DNA from: Clostridiales bacterium VE202-01
GTDB lineage: Bacteria; Bacillota_I; Bacilli_A; Erysipelotrichales; Coprobacillaceae
NCBI GenBank assembly: GCA_000508865.1
Contig: BAHP02000002.1
Coordinates: 1-64,000, forward strand
Length of the DNA stretch: 64,000 nucleotides
Reading direction: 5' to 3'
In this document: piece after piece, positions 44,972-55,168 of the stretch
Layout of the letters: every line of letters begins with the position of its first letter
Position numbering within the stretch: the stretch's first letter is position 1
Program-made: the position numbers and the translations under genes
Notes under the pieces: generated by a model
Told to the model about the DNA's origin: nothing
Seen by the model: the letters and a program-made list of their open reading frames with translations, nothing else
The model's database searches: none

Positions 44972-45880
44972 TTATTTATCTATATCCTTTTTTATTCGTG
45001 GATGAAATTGCTGATATTCTTTTTTTATTTTTTGATTTGATATATGAGTGTATATTGTCGTCGTGCTTATATCACTATGTCCTAGCAGTTCTTGAATCGA
45101 ACGTAAATCAGCCCCATTTTCTAAAAGATGAGTAGCAAAGCTATGACGAATTGTATGTGGAGATACTTTTTTGTTTACTGATGTCTGTCTAATAATTTGT
45201 TTTAAAATAATATAAAACTCTTCGCGACTCATTCTATTACCATGATTATTAAAAAATAATAATGAAGATTCTTTTTTGATAAATTCTTCCCGATAATTAT
45301 TTAAATAATCACCCAATATTTTTTTTGCAACTGCACCAATAGGAACAATTCTTTCTTTATTCCCTTTTCCAATTACTTTTATATAACCCATATAAATATT
45401 TACAGAACTAACATTCAAATTAATTAATTCAGATACTCTTAATCCTGTAGCATACATCAGTTCCAACATGCAGCGATTACGCGAACTCAAATGATCTTCA
45501 ATAACGATACTATCTAAAATTTCCTGCATCTCTTGTTCACTTAAAACAACAGGTAATTTTTTATCGATTTTTGGTAAATCAAAATCATTCATAATATTAA
45601 CATCTATGAGCTTATCTTTCACTAAAAAAGCAAAAAACATTCTTAAAGAAACTAACTTTCTCGTTATACTTGTAGAACTGTTTATTTTTGATAATTCTTT
45701 TAAATAAAGGCGAATATGTTCTTTAGAAATATTTTCTATTTCAAATATTTGATGAATATCATTTAAATAGATAAAAAATTTATTTAAATCATTTAAATAT
45801 GCTAAGATAGTATTTTTACTTAATCCTTTTTCAACGATCAAATACTGTCGGTATTCATTTAGACTATCTTTTAATTTCAT
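44972..45880 (-). CDS. xerD: Site-specific tyrosine recombinase XerD
   Basis: 302 residues. An N-terminal SAM-like DNA-binding domain (1-90) precedes the catalytic domain with ATGLRVSELINLN (Arg), GKGNKERIVPIG (Lys), SPHTIRHSFATHLLENGAD (His-Arg), LGHSDISTTTIYTH (His, then Tyr nucleophile). Resolves chromosome dimers at dif. I assign XerD rather than XerC from its place between spoIIM and deoB. ATG 45880 follows GGTGGAG. Confidence 0.93.
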   Translation of the reverse strand: MKLKDSLNEYRQYLIVEKGLSKNTILAYLNDLNKFFIYLNDIHQIFEIENISKEHIRLYLKELSKINSSTSITRKLVSLRMFFAFLVKDKLIDVNIMNDFDLPKIDKKLPVVLSEQEMQEILDSIVIEDHLSSRNRCMLELMYATGLRVSELINLNVSSVNIYMGYIKVIGKGNKERIVPIGAVAKKILGDYLNNYREEFIKKESSLLFFNNHGNRMSREEFYIILKQIIRQTSVNKKVSPHTIRHSFATHLLENGADLRSIQELLGHSDISTTTIYTHISNQKIKKEYQQFHPRIKKDIDK

Positions 45881-45948
45881 CAATCTCCACCTCTTATACT
45901 AATTAATTATATCATGATTAAAATTAAATTTTCCATTGATTTGCTAAC

Positions 45949-46512
45949 TTAAAGTGCATAAACTTTAAAAGCCATTGACAAAGTTACAATGATCAAAATT
46001 ACAATAACATAATCTAAAATATAATTTATTATCTTTCGGCTATTGAACACTTCTCTAGTAATAAATGTAATCGTAAAACAATTTAATGATAACCTAAGTG
46101 AAATTATTGATATTATATAAGTTAATAGTAATTCAATAAACAATTGTGGTATATATCCTAAAAAAAACATACTAATACTAAAGTCATTTAAAGTAAAATA
46201 AAAAATGGTTGCGATCGTAAATTGCATTCCTTTAGTAAAAATAATAAAACTATTAAAAAACATTCCTAAAAAACTCGTTGAAATAAATAAAGATAAAAAT
46301 ATGTATATACCAGTAATTGTCATATATATATTATAATTATTAGTTACTTCATTATCTTTATAAAAAAATAAATATTTGCAAAAATCAATCAGATTTTCAC
46401 TACCATAAAAATAATAAATAATTCCAAAAATAATCCCGCAGCTTAATAAAACAACTGAAAAAAGATTAATTAATACTTTTTCATTTTTAAAAATTTTATT
46501 TATAATGCCCAT
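45949..46512 (-). CDS. spoIIM: Stage II sporulation protein M (SpoIIM)
   Basis: 187 residues, about five membrane spans, SpoIIM family. It takes part in septal peptidoglycan removal at engulfment in Bacillus, with SpoIID and SpoIIP. The family pattern is recognisable (LFISTSFLGMFFNSFIIFTKG and LGYIPQLFIELLLTYIISII), but the sequence is diverged. The typical PHG motif reads IPQ. The place just upstream of xerD agrees with Bacillus (spoIIM-fur-xerD). The start at 46512 has GGAGG. Confidence 0.8.
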   Translation of the reverse strand: MGIINKIFKNEKVLINLFSVVLLSCGIIFGIIYYFYGSENLIDFCKYLFFYKDNEVTNNYNIYMTITGIYIFLSLFISTSFLGMFFNSFIIFTKGMQFTIATIFYFTLNDFSISMFFLGYIPQLFIELLLTYIISIISLRLSLNCFTITFITREVFNSRKIINYILDYVIVILIIVTLSMAFKVYAL

Positions 46513-46562
46513 AAGTAGTCCTCCGTTTATATAACTTATGAGCAAGATAAATAATTATTCAT

Positions 46563-47762
46563 TTATTTTAAATATTTCTTTTGAATACCTTTATTAGAAA
46601 CAGCTGATGCCTTAGTTACGATCGGTTTATCAAACTTATTATTAATATTTTCTATAATTGTTTCTAACGCTTCCTTATCACCTTCATTTTTAGAAGTATC
46701 AAAAATACTCAGCTGCTCTTTATAATCCTTTTTATTGATAGTATTATTTAAACTAATGCCTAATAAACGTACTGGTCGACCATCATAATGGGCATCAAAA
46801 AGCATCTTAGCAGTAGAAAGAATAGTTTCATAATCATTTACATATGAATTGATAGCTGTTTGGCGATTAACACTTTCAAAACGAGTATATTTTATTGTGA
46901 TCGATATCGAATTAGAAATAAGATTTCTTTTTATTGCTCTTATAGAGACTTGTTTAGCTAATTTTTTTAAAGTATCCCTCAATACGACCTCATCTAAAGT
47001 ATCATGGGGTAATGTAGTAGAATTACCTACAGATTTTAATTCGTTTTGTTTAGCATCAACTGTGCGAATATCGATTCCGTTGGCTTTACGATATAATAGT
47101 AAAGCATTTTTACCAACGATTTGACGCAATTTATTATAATTATCATAATTAGCAATATCACCGATTGTATTGATTCCAACTTCTTTTAAACGAGGTGTAG
47201 TTTTTTTTCCAATTCCAAACATATCCTTAATATCTAAAGGCCACATTAATTCTTTGATATTTGATCGTGTTAAAATCGTAATACCCATTGGTTTTTTCAT
47301 ATCACTAGCCATTTTTGCTAAAAATTTGTTTGGCGAAATGCCAATCGAACATTTAAGATTTAGCTCGTTATAAACTTTATCTTGGATTTCTTTTGCTAAC
47401 TGCATCGGATGACAATTTCTACTTTGAATAATTTTAGTAACATCAACATAACATTCATCGATACTAGCAACCTCTAAAATATCACTATATGATGCTATTA
47501 TATTAAAAAAATCATTAGATAAGCGATGATACAATTCAAAATCTGCTGGTAAAACAATCAGATTTTTACATTTTTGATAAGCTTGAAATAGTGGCATCGC
47601 AGAATGAATTCCAAACTTACGAGCTTCATAGGAAGCAGTAGTAATAATACTTCGTTTTGATTTTCCCGAAATAACAAGCGGTTTCCCCTCAAGTTTGGGA
47701 TTTCTTGATATTTCAGCACTTGCATAAAATGCATTTAAATCAATATGAAAGATTATTTGCAT
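46563..47762 (-). CDS. dinB: DNA polymerase IV (DinB)
   Basis: Y-family translesion polymerase, 399 residues. Catalytic acids in FHIDLNAFYASAE (residues 5-17) and VASIDECYVDVT (about 99-110), the helix-hairpin-helix region DMFGIGKKTTPRLKEVGI and a little-finger domain up to LLGISLNN. AGGAGG lies before the start. No LexA-like box is obvious. The C-terminal tail (from about residue 345) is lysine-rich. Confidence 0.95.
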   Translation of the reverse strand: MQIIFHIDLNAFYASAEISRNPKLEGKPLVISGKSKRSIITTASYEARKFGIHSAMPLFQAYQKCKNLIVLPADFELYHRLSNDFFNIIASYSDILEVASIDECYVDVTKIIQSRNCHPMQLAKEIQDKVYNELNLKCSIGISPNKFLAKMASDMKKPMGITILTRSNIKELMWPLDIKDMFGIGKKTTPRLKEVGINTIGDIANYDNYNKLRQIVGKNALLLYRKANGIDIRTVDAKQNELKSVGNSTTLPHDTLDEVVLRDTLKKLAKQVSIRAIKRNLISNSISITIKYTRFESVNRQTAINSYVNDYETILSTAKMLFDAHYDGRPVRLLGISLNNTINKKDYKEQLSIFDTSKNEGDKEALETIIENINNKFDKPIVTKASAVSNKGIQKKYLK

Positions 47763-47775
47763 TACACAACCCCTC

Positions 47776-48105
47776 CTAAATAAAAATCATCTGGACACAA
47801 ATCATATAACTGATAGTCCCTATGATAATCGATAATAATGTATTATTTTTTAATAAGTGCACTACAATAATAATCGAAATTGCGATTATTTCTGGTAAGC
47901 CATGATTTGAATCAAAAAAATTTATATCTTTTAAACAATATACAACTAGCATGGCCATAACGGAATATGGTAATACTTTACCTAAATAATCAATCAAAGC
48001 CGGTTTTTTACTTGGATCATTAAAAATAATAAAAGGTAAAGCTCTTGTCAAAATAGTGCCTAGAGCCACAACTATTATTATCATCATATCTCTATTCATA
48101 TTCAT
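47776..48105 (-). CDS. azlD: AzlD family branched-chain amino acid transport subunit
   Basis: 109 residues, three to four membrane helices. TILTRALPFIIFNDPSKKPA and YLGKVLPYSVMAMLVVYC are typical of AzlD, the small partner of AzlC. Together they export or move branched-chain amino acids. Its first codons overlap the azlC end by 14 bases. Confidence 0.92.
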   Translation of the reverse strand: MNMNRDMMIIIVVALGTILTRALPFIIFNDPSKKPALIDYLGKVLPYSVMAMLVVYCLKDINFFDSNHGLPEIIAISIIIVVHLLKNNTLLSIIIGTISYMICVQMIFI

Positions 48106-48769
48106 TTTCTAAATCCTTTCTTTTAAACATTAAAGCCCCAATAATTCCAATTAAAGATACGATTACAAAATTATCGCTACCAAATATAAGCAAAGAAACA
48201 ATACTAACAATAAAACCTATTTTTGTTGCTAGATGATTTTGACTGTTTTTTATTTGATCTATTACAATTACTATAAATAATGCTGTCATTGAAAACTCTA
48301 ATCCCCTACTATCAAAAGTAATAATATTTGAAATGGTAGCCCCAATCAGTGACCCGATGATCCAATAGCACTGATCAAAAAGACTAATAAAAAAACTAAC
48401 ATATTTATTTTGCTGATCATCTTTGATTAAAAGTGAAAAAGTCTCATCAGTTAATGAAAAAATCATATATGGCTTTAAAACTTTCATTTTTTCAAATCTA
48501 TTTAACATTGATAAACCATAGACAATATGTCTAGCATTTACTACTAATGTCATGATAAAGGCATTTAAAAGTGAACTTTTAGCTGTTAATAGAGAAATTG
48601 TTACAAACTGCATACTGCCAGCATAGATAAAAAAACTCATAATTAAAGCATAATAAATAGGATAGTCCTTACTTACAAGCAAAGCGCCAAAGGCAAAACC
48701 TAATACAAGATATCCCATCATTACCGGAATAGATTCCTTAAAGGCTTCTTTCAATATTTTAAAATTCAT
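48092..48769 (-). CDS. azlC: AzlC family branched-chain amino acid permease
   Basis: 225 residues, about seven membrane spans. Family segments: ESIPVMMGYLVLGFAFGALL (11-30), FIYAGSMQFVTISLL, VNARHIVYGLSMLNRF, FSLTDETFSLL and IIGSLIGATIS. It is the larger subunit of the AzlCD system, co-transcribed with azlD. GGAGG is in place upstream. Confidence 0.94.
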   Translation of the reverse strand: MNFKILKEAFKESIPVMMGYLVLGFAFGALLVSKDYPIYYALIMSFFIYAGSMQFVTISLLTAKSSLLNAFIMTLVVNARHIVYGLSMLNRFEKMKVLKPYMIFSLTDETFSLLIKDDQQNKYVSFFISLFDQCYWIIGSLIGATISNIITFDSRGLEFSMTALFIVIVIDQIKNSQNHLATKIGFIVSIVSLLIFGSDNFVIVSLIGIIGALMFKRKDLENEYE

Positions 48770-48858
48770 ATAAATCCTCCAATGACACTATTATACTAAA
48801 AAAGTTTATTTATGAAAAGTAAGGTTAAAAAAGATAAATAATAGTCATTTAAAATAAA

Positions 48859-48895
48859 ACCAGGAGCAGAAACTTTTAAGTCTCATCCTCCTGGT
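48859..48895 (-). terminator. Terminator downstream of spoIVB
   Basis: On the minus strand ACCAGGAG (48895-48888) pairs with CTCCTGGT (48866-48859) and runs into TTTATTTT. An inner ACTTaaAAGT hairpin supports it. Confidence 0.7.
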
Positions 48896-48943
48896 ATATT
48901 TTTGTCATCTAAACTAATGACTTTGGCCCTTAAGGCACCATTG

Positions 48944-49942
48944 TTATCTTTGTTTTTCCATTTCCAACATCCATTCTATATACAAACCAAAACCTGTCAT
49001 CGGATTATTTCCAGATACGTGCGTTACACAACCAATGATCTTATCATCTTGAATAATTGGTGAGCCGCTCATTCCTTGAATTATACCATTAGCTTTATCA
49101 ATAACATTTTGATCTGTTACTTTAAACTCAATTCCTTTTTCTTTAACTGAATCTTGATCATTTAACTTAGTAATTTCAATTTCACATTTTTGGATTTCCT
49201 GACCATTTAAAACAGTTAAAAAATATGCTTTTCCTAATTTGATTTCATCCTTGCTGGCTGTATCCATTGCTTTTCTGTTAGAAATATCGTAATTATAAGT
49301 TCCATAAATACCAAATTGATTATGGCTGTTTATACTACCTATTTCAATATTAGAAATATCAGCAATTTTATTACCAGAGCTGTTAGGAGAAGCTTTTTTA
49401 ATTCCCGTGACACTACTTTCATAAATATTACCAGATTGCAGTAAACTATTGGTATTTAATTTAGTATCACTCATTGCATGTCCTAATGCGCCAAAGGTAT
49501 TATCGGCGGGATTATAGAACGTTAAAGTTCCCACACCAGAAATAGCATCTTTTACATATAATCCGGTTGTAAATTCCTGATTTTCTAAAAAAACCTGGAG
49601 ATTACGATGAAGTCTTTCTTTATCTCTGATAATAGTTAAATCGTAATTACTTTTTTCACTACCACCAGTTTTAATAAATTCACTTAATTCTTCAATCGTA
49701 GTTACTTTTTGTCCATCTATTTCAACAATTATATCTCCGACTTTAAAATCTTCTGCTAAAGGGTCATAAGTTGTATCAGCAGTTTTAATTTTATATCCAC
49801 CAGTTATTACAACGCCCTGATAATTTAATTCAATTCCAATTGAATCACCACCAGGAATCAATGATATTGCATATAAAGCAATGGGATTAATTGTAATGGC
49901 TAAAATAACAATTAAGGAAAGTATTAGCTTTTTAAAAAGCAT
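48944..49942 (-). CDS. spoIVB: SpoIVB serine peptidase
   Basis: Forespore signalling protease (family S55) exported to the space between the spore membranes. There it triggers processing of pro-sigma K. 332 residues: signal anchor (5-28), PDZ domain (about 45-115) and catalytic part with GTLTFYNPADNTFGALGH (His155) and GIIQGMSGSPIIQDDKIIG (Ser294). It follows recN as in Bacillus. The AUG lies in the 3' arm of a hairpin with recN's end, which may control translation. A sigma-G-like promoter overlaps the recN stop. Confidence 0.95.
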   Translation of the reverse strand: MLFKKLILSLIVILAITINPIALYAISLIPGGDSIGIELNYQGVVITGGYKIKTADTTYDPLAEDFKVGDIIVEIDGQKVTTIEELSEFIKTGGSEKSNYDLTIIRDKERLHRNLQVFLENQEFTTGLYVKDAISGVGTLTFYNPADNTFGALGHAMSDTKLNTNSLLQSGNIYESSVTGIKKASPNSSGNKIADISNIEIGSINSHNQFGIYGTYNYDISNRKAMDTASKDEIKLGKAYFLTVLNGQEIQKCEIEITKLNDQDSVKEKGIEFKVTDQNVIDKANGIIQGMSGSPIIQDDKIIGCVTHVSGNNPMTGFGLYIEWMLEMEKQR

Positions 49943-49989
49943 AGAAACCTCCTTGTAACAAATGTTACAATCTAGTTTGGTCTCTATGC
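49939..49989 (-). promoter_or_regulatory. Hairpin that pairs the spoIVB start codon; possible recN terminator
   Basis: On the minus strand GCATAGAGACC (49989-49979) pairs with GGTTTCTATGC (49949-49939), 11 bp with one G-U. Within it TTGTAACA and TGTTACAA (49970-49953) form a second perfect stem. The spoIVB ATG (49942-49940) is inside the outer 3' arm, and TTTTT follows immediately, as in an intrinsic terminator. Confidence 0.65.
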
Positions 49990-50002
49990 TAATAATTATT
50001 CA
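49973..50002 (-). promoter_or_regulatory. Candidate sigma-G (or sigma-F) promoter of spoIVB
   Basis: Minus strand TGAATA (50002-49997), a 17-base spacer, CAAACTA (49979-49973), close to the sigma-G form (-35 TGAATA-like, -10 CAnnnTA). The start site would be near 49966, inside the hairpin loop. In B. subtilis spoIVB is sigma-F/sigma-G driven. Confidence 0.45.
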
Positions 50003-51652
50003 CTACATGCTTTTAATTTTTTTGCATGCTCGATTGATTCTTTAGAAATATCTTTTCCAGAAATTAATTTAGCAATTTCATTAATACTTTGATTTTCGTC
50101 TAATTCAGAAATCTTAACCTCAGTATTATTATTAGTAGCAGTTTTTTCAATCAAATAATGATTTTTAGCAAATGCAGCTACCTGAGCTAAATGGGTTATA
50201 CATAAAACCTGATGATTTTTAGCAATTAGTTGCATTTTAGCACCAATGCTTTCAGCTACTTTACCACTTACACCAGTATCAGCTTCATCAAATATAATTG
50301 TTTCAATAGTACTAGTTGCTAAAGAAAGAGTCTTTATTGCCAGCATGATTCTTGACATTTCACCACCAGAAGCAACTTTGTTTAATGGTTTTAAAGATTG
50401 ACCAAGGTTAGTTGCAATCAAAAAAGTTATCTCGTCCTGGCCATCTTTTTGCAGTTCTTTTTTTCCAAAATCAACTTTAAAAATTACTTTATCAAGATAT
50501 AAAGATTTTAATTGAACCATTACCTGTTCAGTGAACTCTAAAGCCTTTTGTTTACGTAATGTCGTGATCTTGTTAGCATATTCAGTTGCTTTGTTAAAAG
50601 TGGTATCTAATTGATTTTTTAATTCATTTAAGTATATCTCTCGATTAGTAAAAGCTTCTATTTTATTTTCCAGCTCTTTTTTAGCTTCAATAATTGCTTC
50701 AAGAGATTGGCCATATTTACGTTTTAAACGATTTAGCTTAAATAGAGTATCTTGTATTTCATTTAAACGATATTCATCAAAATCATTACTGTTAAATTCA
50801 TCTTGTACCTCTTCATCAAGATCAATCAAATTATAATATAAATCATACATCTTTTCATAAATAGCTTGATAAGCAGGCTGTTCACTAAGCGTTTCTAATT
50901 CATTTATAGCACTATTTAAAAGTGCTAATACACCTTGACTACCACTGATATAATGGCGATAATTAGTGATTTTTTCATTAGTTTTTTCATAATTTAGTAA
51001 TGCTTTTTTTTCTTGTTCTAACTCTTCTTCATCGATTGCTGATAGATCAATACTATTAATTTCATCTAGCTGACTTTGATAAAATTCCAACTGCTCATCA
51101 CTTAATTCTTCTTCAATTGTTTTTTGGTAAAGTTTTTTTTGTTTCTTTATATTCTTGGTAAACATCTAAATACTGGTTTTTTAAAACTGTTAGAGAGTTG
51201 CCAATATAATTGTCTAAAATATTTATATGATTATTAGGATCAAATAAACTATGTGTTTCAAATTGAGAATGAATATCAATTAATTCACTCATAATAGATT
51301 GTAAAACCATTTTTGAAACATTTCGATAATTTATTTTAATAACTGTTTTATTATCACGATTAAAAGATTTTGATACTACTAGTTTATCATCAAATTCAAT
51401 TCGATATTCCTTCAATTTATTTAAAACTGAAGAATTATCTTTAATCGTAAAAATTCCTTCGATAAATGACTCATTACAGCCGCTTTTTATAAAGCTGGTT
51501 TGGCTGCGATTACCCATCAATTGACCAATTGCATCAATAATAATCGATTTACCAGCACCAGTTTCACCAGTTAAAACCGTCATCTGATCATGAAAAGATA
51601 CTTCCAAACGATCAATGATTGCAAAATTTTCAATATAGATACTCTCTAACAT
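49996..51652 (-). pseudogene. recN: DNA repair protein RecN, frameshifted
   Basis: SMC-like ATPase for double-strand break repair; 551 residues if repaired. Walker A LTGETGAGKSIIIDAI (about residue 29), a long coiled coil in the middle (about 150-340), signature LNKVASGGEMSRIMLAIK and Walker B TIIFDEADTGVSGKVAE near the C-terminus. The frame is lost at an eight-T run (51133-51140; A on the coding strand); with seven the protein reads KETKKLYQKTIEEELS. It comes between tlyA and spoIVB. Bacillus has argR between tlyA and recN, which is absent here. Confidence 0.94.
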
Positions 51653-51660
51653 TTTTTCAC

Positions 51661-52461
51661 CTACCCTTCAAAACAATTATGTGCGCTCTCTACTACATTT
51701 TCGATATTAATAGCGGTTTCTTTGCCTTCTTTAACAAATAGTCCTAAAAACTCAATATTTCCTTCTCCACCAGTTATTGGTGAATATGTGAGCTTTTCTA
51801 AAATAAAGCCATCCGCTCTAGCAAATTCAATTACTTTTTCAATAACACGACAATGAATCTTTTTGTCTTTAACGATTCCTTTTTTACCAACATCTTCACG
51901 ACCTGCTTCAAATTGCGGTTTTATTAAAGCTACAACTTGATCATTAAAACTTAATATATTTTTTAAAGCATCAAAAATATATTTTAAAGATATAAACGAA
52001 ACATCGATCGTAGCAAAAGAAGGAACTCCATTTTCAAACAATTCAATCGTAGCATAACGAAAATTTGTCTGTTCTTTTACGATTACACGAGGATCATTGC
52101 GTAGTTTCCAAACTAACTGGTTAGTTCCGACATCTACTGCGTATACTAATTTAGCGCCGTTTTGTAACGCACAATCAGTAAAACCACCAGTTGAACTGCC
52201 AATATCAACCATAATTTTATCTTTAAGATCTAAAGAAAATTCTTTTAAAGCTCGTTCTAATTTTAAACCGCCTCTAGATACATAAGGCATGATATTTCCT
52301 TTAACATGTAAATTAGAATCGATCGGGATCTTTGTTCCTGGTTTATCAATTATATCATAATCATCATGAACAATTCCAGCCATGATTGCTCGTTTAGCTT
52401 TTTCGCGCGAATCAAAAAAACCTTGTTCAACTAATAAGACGTCAATTCTCTCTTTTTTCAT
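51661..52461 (-). CDS. tlyA: TlyA family rRNA methyltransferase
   Basis: 266 residues: S4 RNA-binding domain (1-65, RIDVLLVEQGFFDSREKAKR) and FtsJ-like methyltransferase domain with VDIGSSTGGFTDCALQNGA (SAM site, about 88). KLVYAVDVGTNQL and ALIKPQFEAGREDVGKKG also fit. YqxC in Bacillus; TlyA elsewhere methylates rRNA at 2'-O of cytidine. The start overlaps the end of dxs by 20 bases. ATG 52461 follows AAGGAGA. Confidence 0.94.
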   Translation of the reverse strand: MKKERIDVLLVEQGFFDSREKAKRAIMAGIVHDDYDIIDKPGTKIPIDSNLHVKGNIMPYVSRGGLKLERALKEFSLDLKDKIMVDIGSSTGGFTDCALQNGAKLVYAVDVGTNQLVWKLRNDPRVIVKEQTNFRYATIELFENGVPSFATIDVSFISLKYIFDALKNILSFNDQVVALIKPQFEAGREDVGKKGIVKDKKIHCRVIEKVIEFARADGFILEKLTYSPITGGEGNIEFLGLFVKEGKETAINIENVVESAHNCFEG

Positions 52462-54316
52462 CAATTATCTCCTTAACCTTTTGATAAAATGATTCCATAT
52501 CTAATCCTTCATCTTTTAAAATTTCTTCGATACTACCCTGAACAGAAAAATGGTCATCAACGCCAAAACTATAAATACGCTTTAAAATTCCTTTTTGACT
52601 ATAATAATAAGCAATATTACTAGATAAAGAATTTATTTTTAATTCCGTTTCATATACGATCAATGGTTTATCATCAACTAGTCTATCCAATAGTTCAAAG
52701 TCCATCGGTTTAATAAACTTAGCATCTACTAAGCGAATTTTAATATCTTTATCTTTATAAAAATCACGAATCATATTTATGTTTTGGCCATAACTAATAA
52801 TAGTAATCTCATGATCATCAAAGCCTTCAACTGACCATTTACCAATCGGTAAGATTTCTTCAACCTCGGTATCATCAATTTCGATACTTCCACGAGGAAT
52901 TCTTAAAATATAAGGATGATCATTATATTTTAAGTATGTATTAATAAATCTTTTAACATCTTTACTATTACTTGGAGTACAAATAATAACGTTTGGTAAA
53001 GGATTTAAAATTCCTAAATCAAATACGCCATGATGAGTAGGACCATCAGCCCCGACAAAACCACAACGATCAACGCAAATTAAACAGCCAAGATCCATTC
53101 TGGCAATATCATGATTGATTTGATCATAAGCACGCTGTAAAAAAGACGAATATACAGAAATAAACGGTTTTTTATGCGCAATAGATAGACCAGCGGTAAA
53201 AGTCAAGGCATGCTCTTCAGCAATTCCAACATCAAAACTGCGATCAGGATAATGTGCAAAAATACTATCCATCGCGGAACCATGAATCATTGCTGGTGTA
53301 ATCGCAACGATATCTTGATCACTTACCATCTTTTTTTCAATATGATCAGCAACTAATTTAGACCAGGTCGTTTTATCTTCAGATTCGGGATTTTTTATTG
53401 TTCCATCACTAATATTAAATGGCGCAATTCCGTGCCATTTACCGGCAAAATCATTTTCGGCGTAACGATACCCTTTTCCTTTTTTGGTAACTACATGAAC
53501 AACAACACTTGTTTTAGAAGCTTTGGCTAGATTCAAAACTCTGATTAGATCATCAAAATCGTGTCCGTTGACAGGTCCTAAATAATCAACACCAAAATCC
53601 TCGAAAATTGTGTCATCGATCAAACCATGCTTTACAAAATCTTTGACGCGTTTAGAAATATTGAAAATCATTTTACCAAATTTATTTTTTGAAGTAATGT
53701 TACGATAATCTTCTTTCAAATTATTATAAGTTCCGCTAAGTCTTATTGAAGATAAAAAATCATTAAATCCGCCAACACTTTTACCTATTGCCATTTGGTT
53801 GTCATTCAAGATAATGATGACTTTATTATTGATAGAACCAAGATGATTTAAAGCTTCTAAAGACTCCCCGCCAACCATTGCAGCATCACCAACGACAGGA
53901 ATAACATTAAAATTTTGCTTATCCAAATCACGAGCGATTGCCATTGCTACAGCACCACTTAATGCTGTTGAGGAATGTCCTGCTTCCCAAACATCATGCT
54001 CACTTTCACAACGTTTTTGAAAGCCTGATAACCCCTGGTATTTCCGCAAAGTATTAAATTGACTAGCTCGACCTGTAAGGATCTTATGAACATAAGACTG
54101 GTGTCCCACATCAAAGAAGATTTTATCTTTAGGTGAATTAAAAACATAATGTAAAGCAATTGTTAATTCAACTACACCTAAATTACTTGAAAGATGGCCT
54201 CCAGTTTTTGAAATATTATTAATTAAAAATTCACGGATATCCGAGGCTAATTGATTTAATTGTCTAATATCCAGCTCTTTTAAAAAAGAGGGATCTTTAA
54301 TTTTATTTAGATCCAT
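52442..54316 (-). CDS. dxs: 1-deoxy-D-xylulose-5-phosphate synthase
   Basis: First step of the MEP isoprenoid pathway; thiamine diphosphate dependent, 624 residues. SKTGGHLSSNLGVVELTIAL at the N-terminus, DVGHQSYVHKILTGR, the ThDP motif VVGDAAMVGGESLEALN (about residues 141-157), DVGIAEEHALTFTAGLS with the catalytic glutamate and DRCGFVGADGPTHHGVFD. The start shares a base with the ispA stop. Confidence 0.97.
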   Translation of the reverse strand: MDLNKIKDPSFLKELDIRQLNQLASDIREFLINNISKTGGHLSSNLGVVELTIALHYVFNSPKDKIFFDVGHQSYVHKILTGRASQFNTLRKYQGLSGFQKRCESEHDVWEAGHSSTALSGAVAMAIARDLDKQNFNVIPVVGDAAMVGGESLEALNHLGSINNKVIIILNDNQMAIGKSVGGFNDFLSSIRLSGTYNNLKEDYRNITSKNKFGKMIFNISKRVKDFVKHGLIDDTIFEDFGVDYLGPVNGHDFDDLIRVLNLAKASKTSVVVHVVTKKGKGYRYAENDFAGKWHGIAPFNISDGTIKNPESEDKTTWSKLVADHIEKKMVSDQDIVAITPAMIHGSAMDSIFAHYPDRSFDVGIAEEHALTFTAGLSIAHKKPFISVYSSFLQRAYDQINHDIARMDLGCLICVDRCGFVGADGPTHHGVFDLGILNPLPNVIICTPSNSKDVKRFINTYLKYNDHPYILRIPRGSIEIDDTEVEEILPIGKWSVEGFDDHEITIISYGQNINMIRDFYKDKDIKIRLVDAKFIKPMDFELLDRLVDDKPLIVYETELKINSLSSNIAYYYSQKGILKRIYSFGVDDHFSVQGSIEEILKDEGLDMESFYQKVKEIIDEKREN

Positions 54317-55164
54317 TATTTCACTCTTCTCTTTATTTTTTTTATTATTTCTAAAATCACTTCATGATTAATTTTTAATTTATTGATAAGTTCATCTACC
54401 TCATTGAAATACTGTTCAATTATTTCTTGAGACTTTTCGATTCCCATCAAAGAAACATAAGTGGATTTATGATTTTCAATATCACTACCTACGTTTTTTC
54501 CTAAAATTTCACTATTTCCAATTACATCAAGAACATCATCTTGAATTTGAAATGCTAATCCGATTTTATAGCCAATTTCCTGCCAAATAGCAGCATCATT
54601 TTTATTAGCGATCAAAGCGCCCATTTTCATCGCTGCACTAATTAAATCACCGGTCTTATGACGATGGATCAAATCTAATTCCTGTTGATCAGCTTTTTGA
54701 TTTTCATACTTCATATCTAATGCTTGTCCTAAAATCATGCCATTTACACCACTTGCCTGATACAAAGTTTGTAGTAACGAGATTTTTAATTCATTATTAA
54801 AATCAGCTTCTAAAATAACATTTACTGCTTCATTCAACAAACCATCTCCGGCTAAAATCGCTGTTGCTTCATCAAACTGTTTATGACATGTTGGCTTACC
54901 GCGTCGTAGATCATCATTATCCATACCTGGCAAGTCATCATGAATCAATGAGTAAGTGTGAATCATTTCTATTGCACAGGCAGCATCAAGATAATCATGA
55001 TAATCAATGTTATAACTTCTAATTATTTGCAGCATCATCACCGGCCGAATCCTTTTACCACCTGCCATTAATGAATATCGCATTGCTTCTTTAACAGTCG
55101 AATCTTGAAATCTATCAATTATTTGTAATAGCCTGTCATTTATTTCACTAATTAATTTTTCCAT
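54316..55164 (-). CDS. ispA: Polyprenyl (farnesyl) diphosphate synthase IspA
   Basis: 282 residues, trans-prenyltransferase. First aspartate-rich motif SLIHDDLPGMDNDDLRRGKP (about residues 73-92), second FQIQDDVLDVIG (about 209). GGKRIRPVMML and HRHKTGDLISAAMKMGAL also belong to the family. Its gene order (xseB-ispA-dxs) matches Bacillus yqiC-yqiD-yqiE. It begins 4 bases after the xseB stop. Confidence 0.95.
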   Translation of the reverse strand: MEKLISEINDRLLQIIDRFQDSTVKEAMRYSLMAGGKRIRPVMMLQIIRSYNIDYHDYLDAACAIEMIHTYSLIHDDLPGMDNDDLRRGKPTCHKQFDEATAILAGDGLLNEAVNVILEADFNNELKISLLQTLYQASGVNGMILGQALDMKYENQKADQQELDLIHRHKTGDLISAAMKMGALIANKNDAAIWQEIGYKIGLAFQIQDDVLDVIGNSEILGKNVGSDIENHKSTYVSLMGIEKSQEIIEQYFNEVDELINKLKINHEVILEIIKKIKRRVK

Positions 55165-55168
55165 CTGC

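Noticed and set aside
46849-47373. Open frames on the plus strand within dinB
   Set aside because: They are shadows of a clearly conserved polymerase gene on the other strand.
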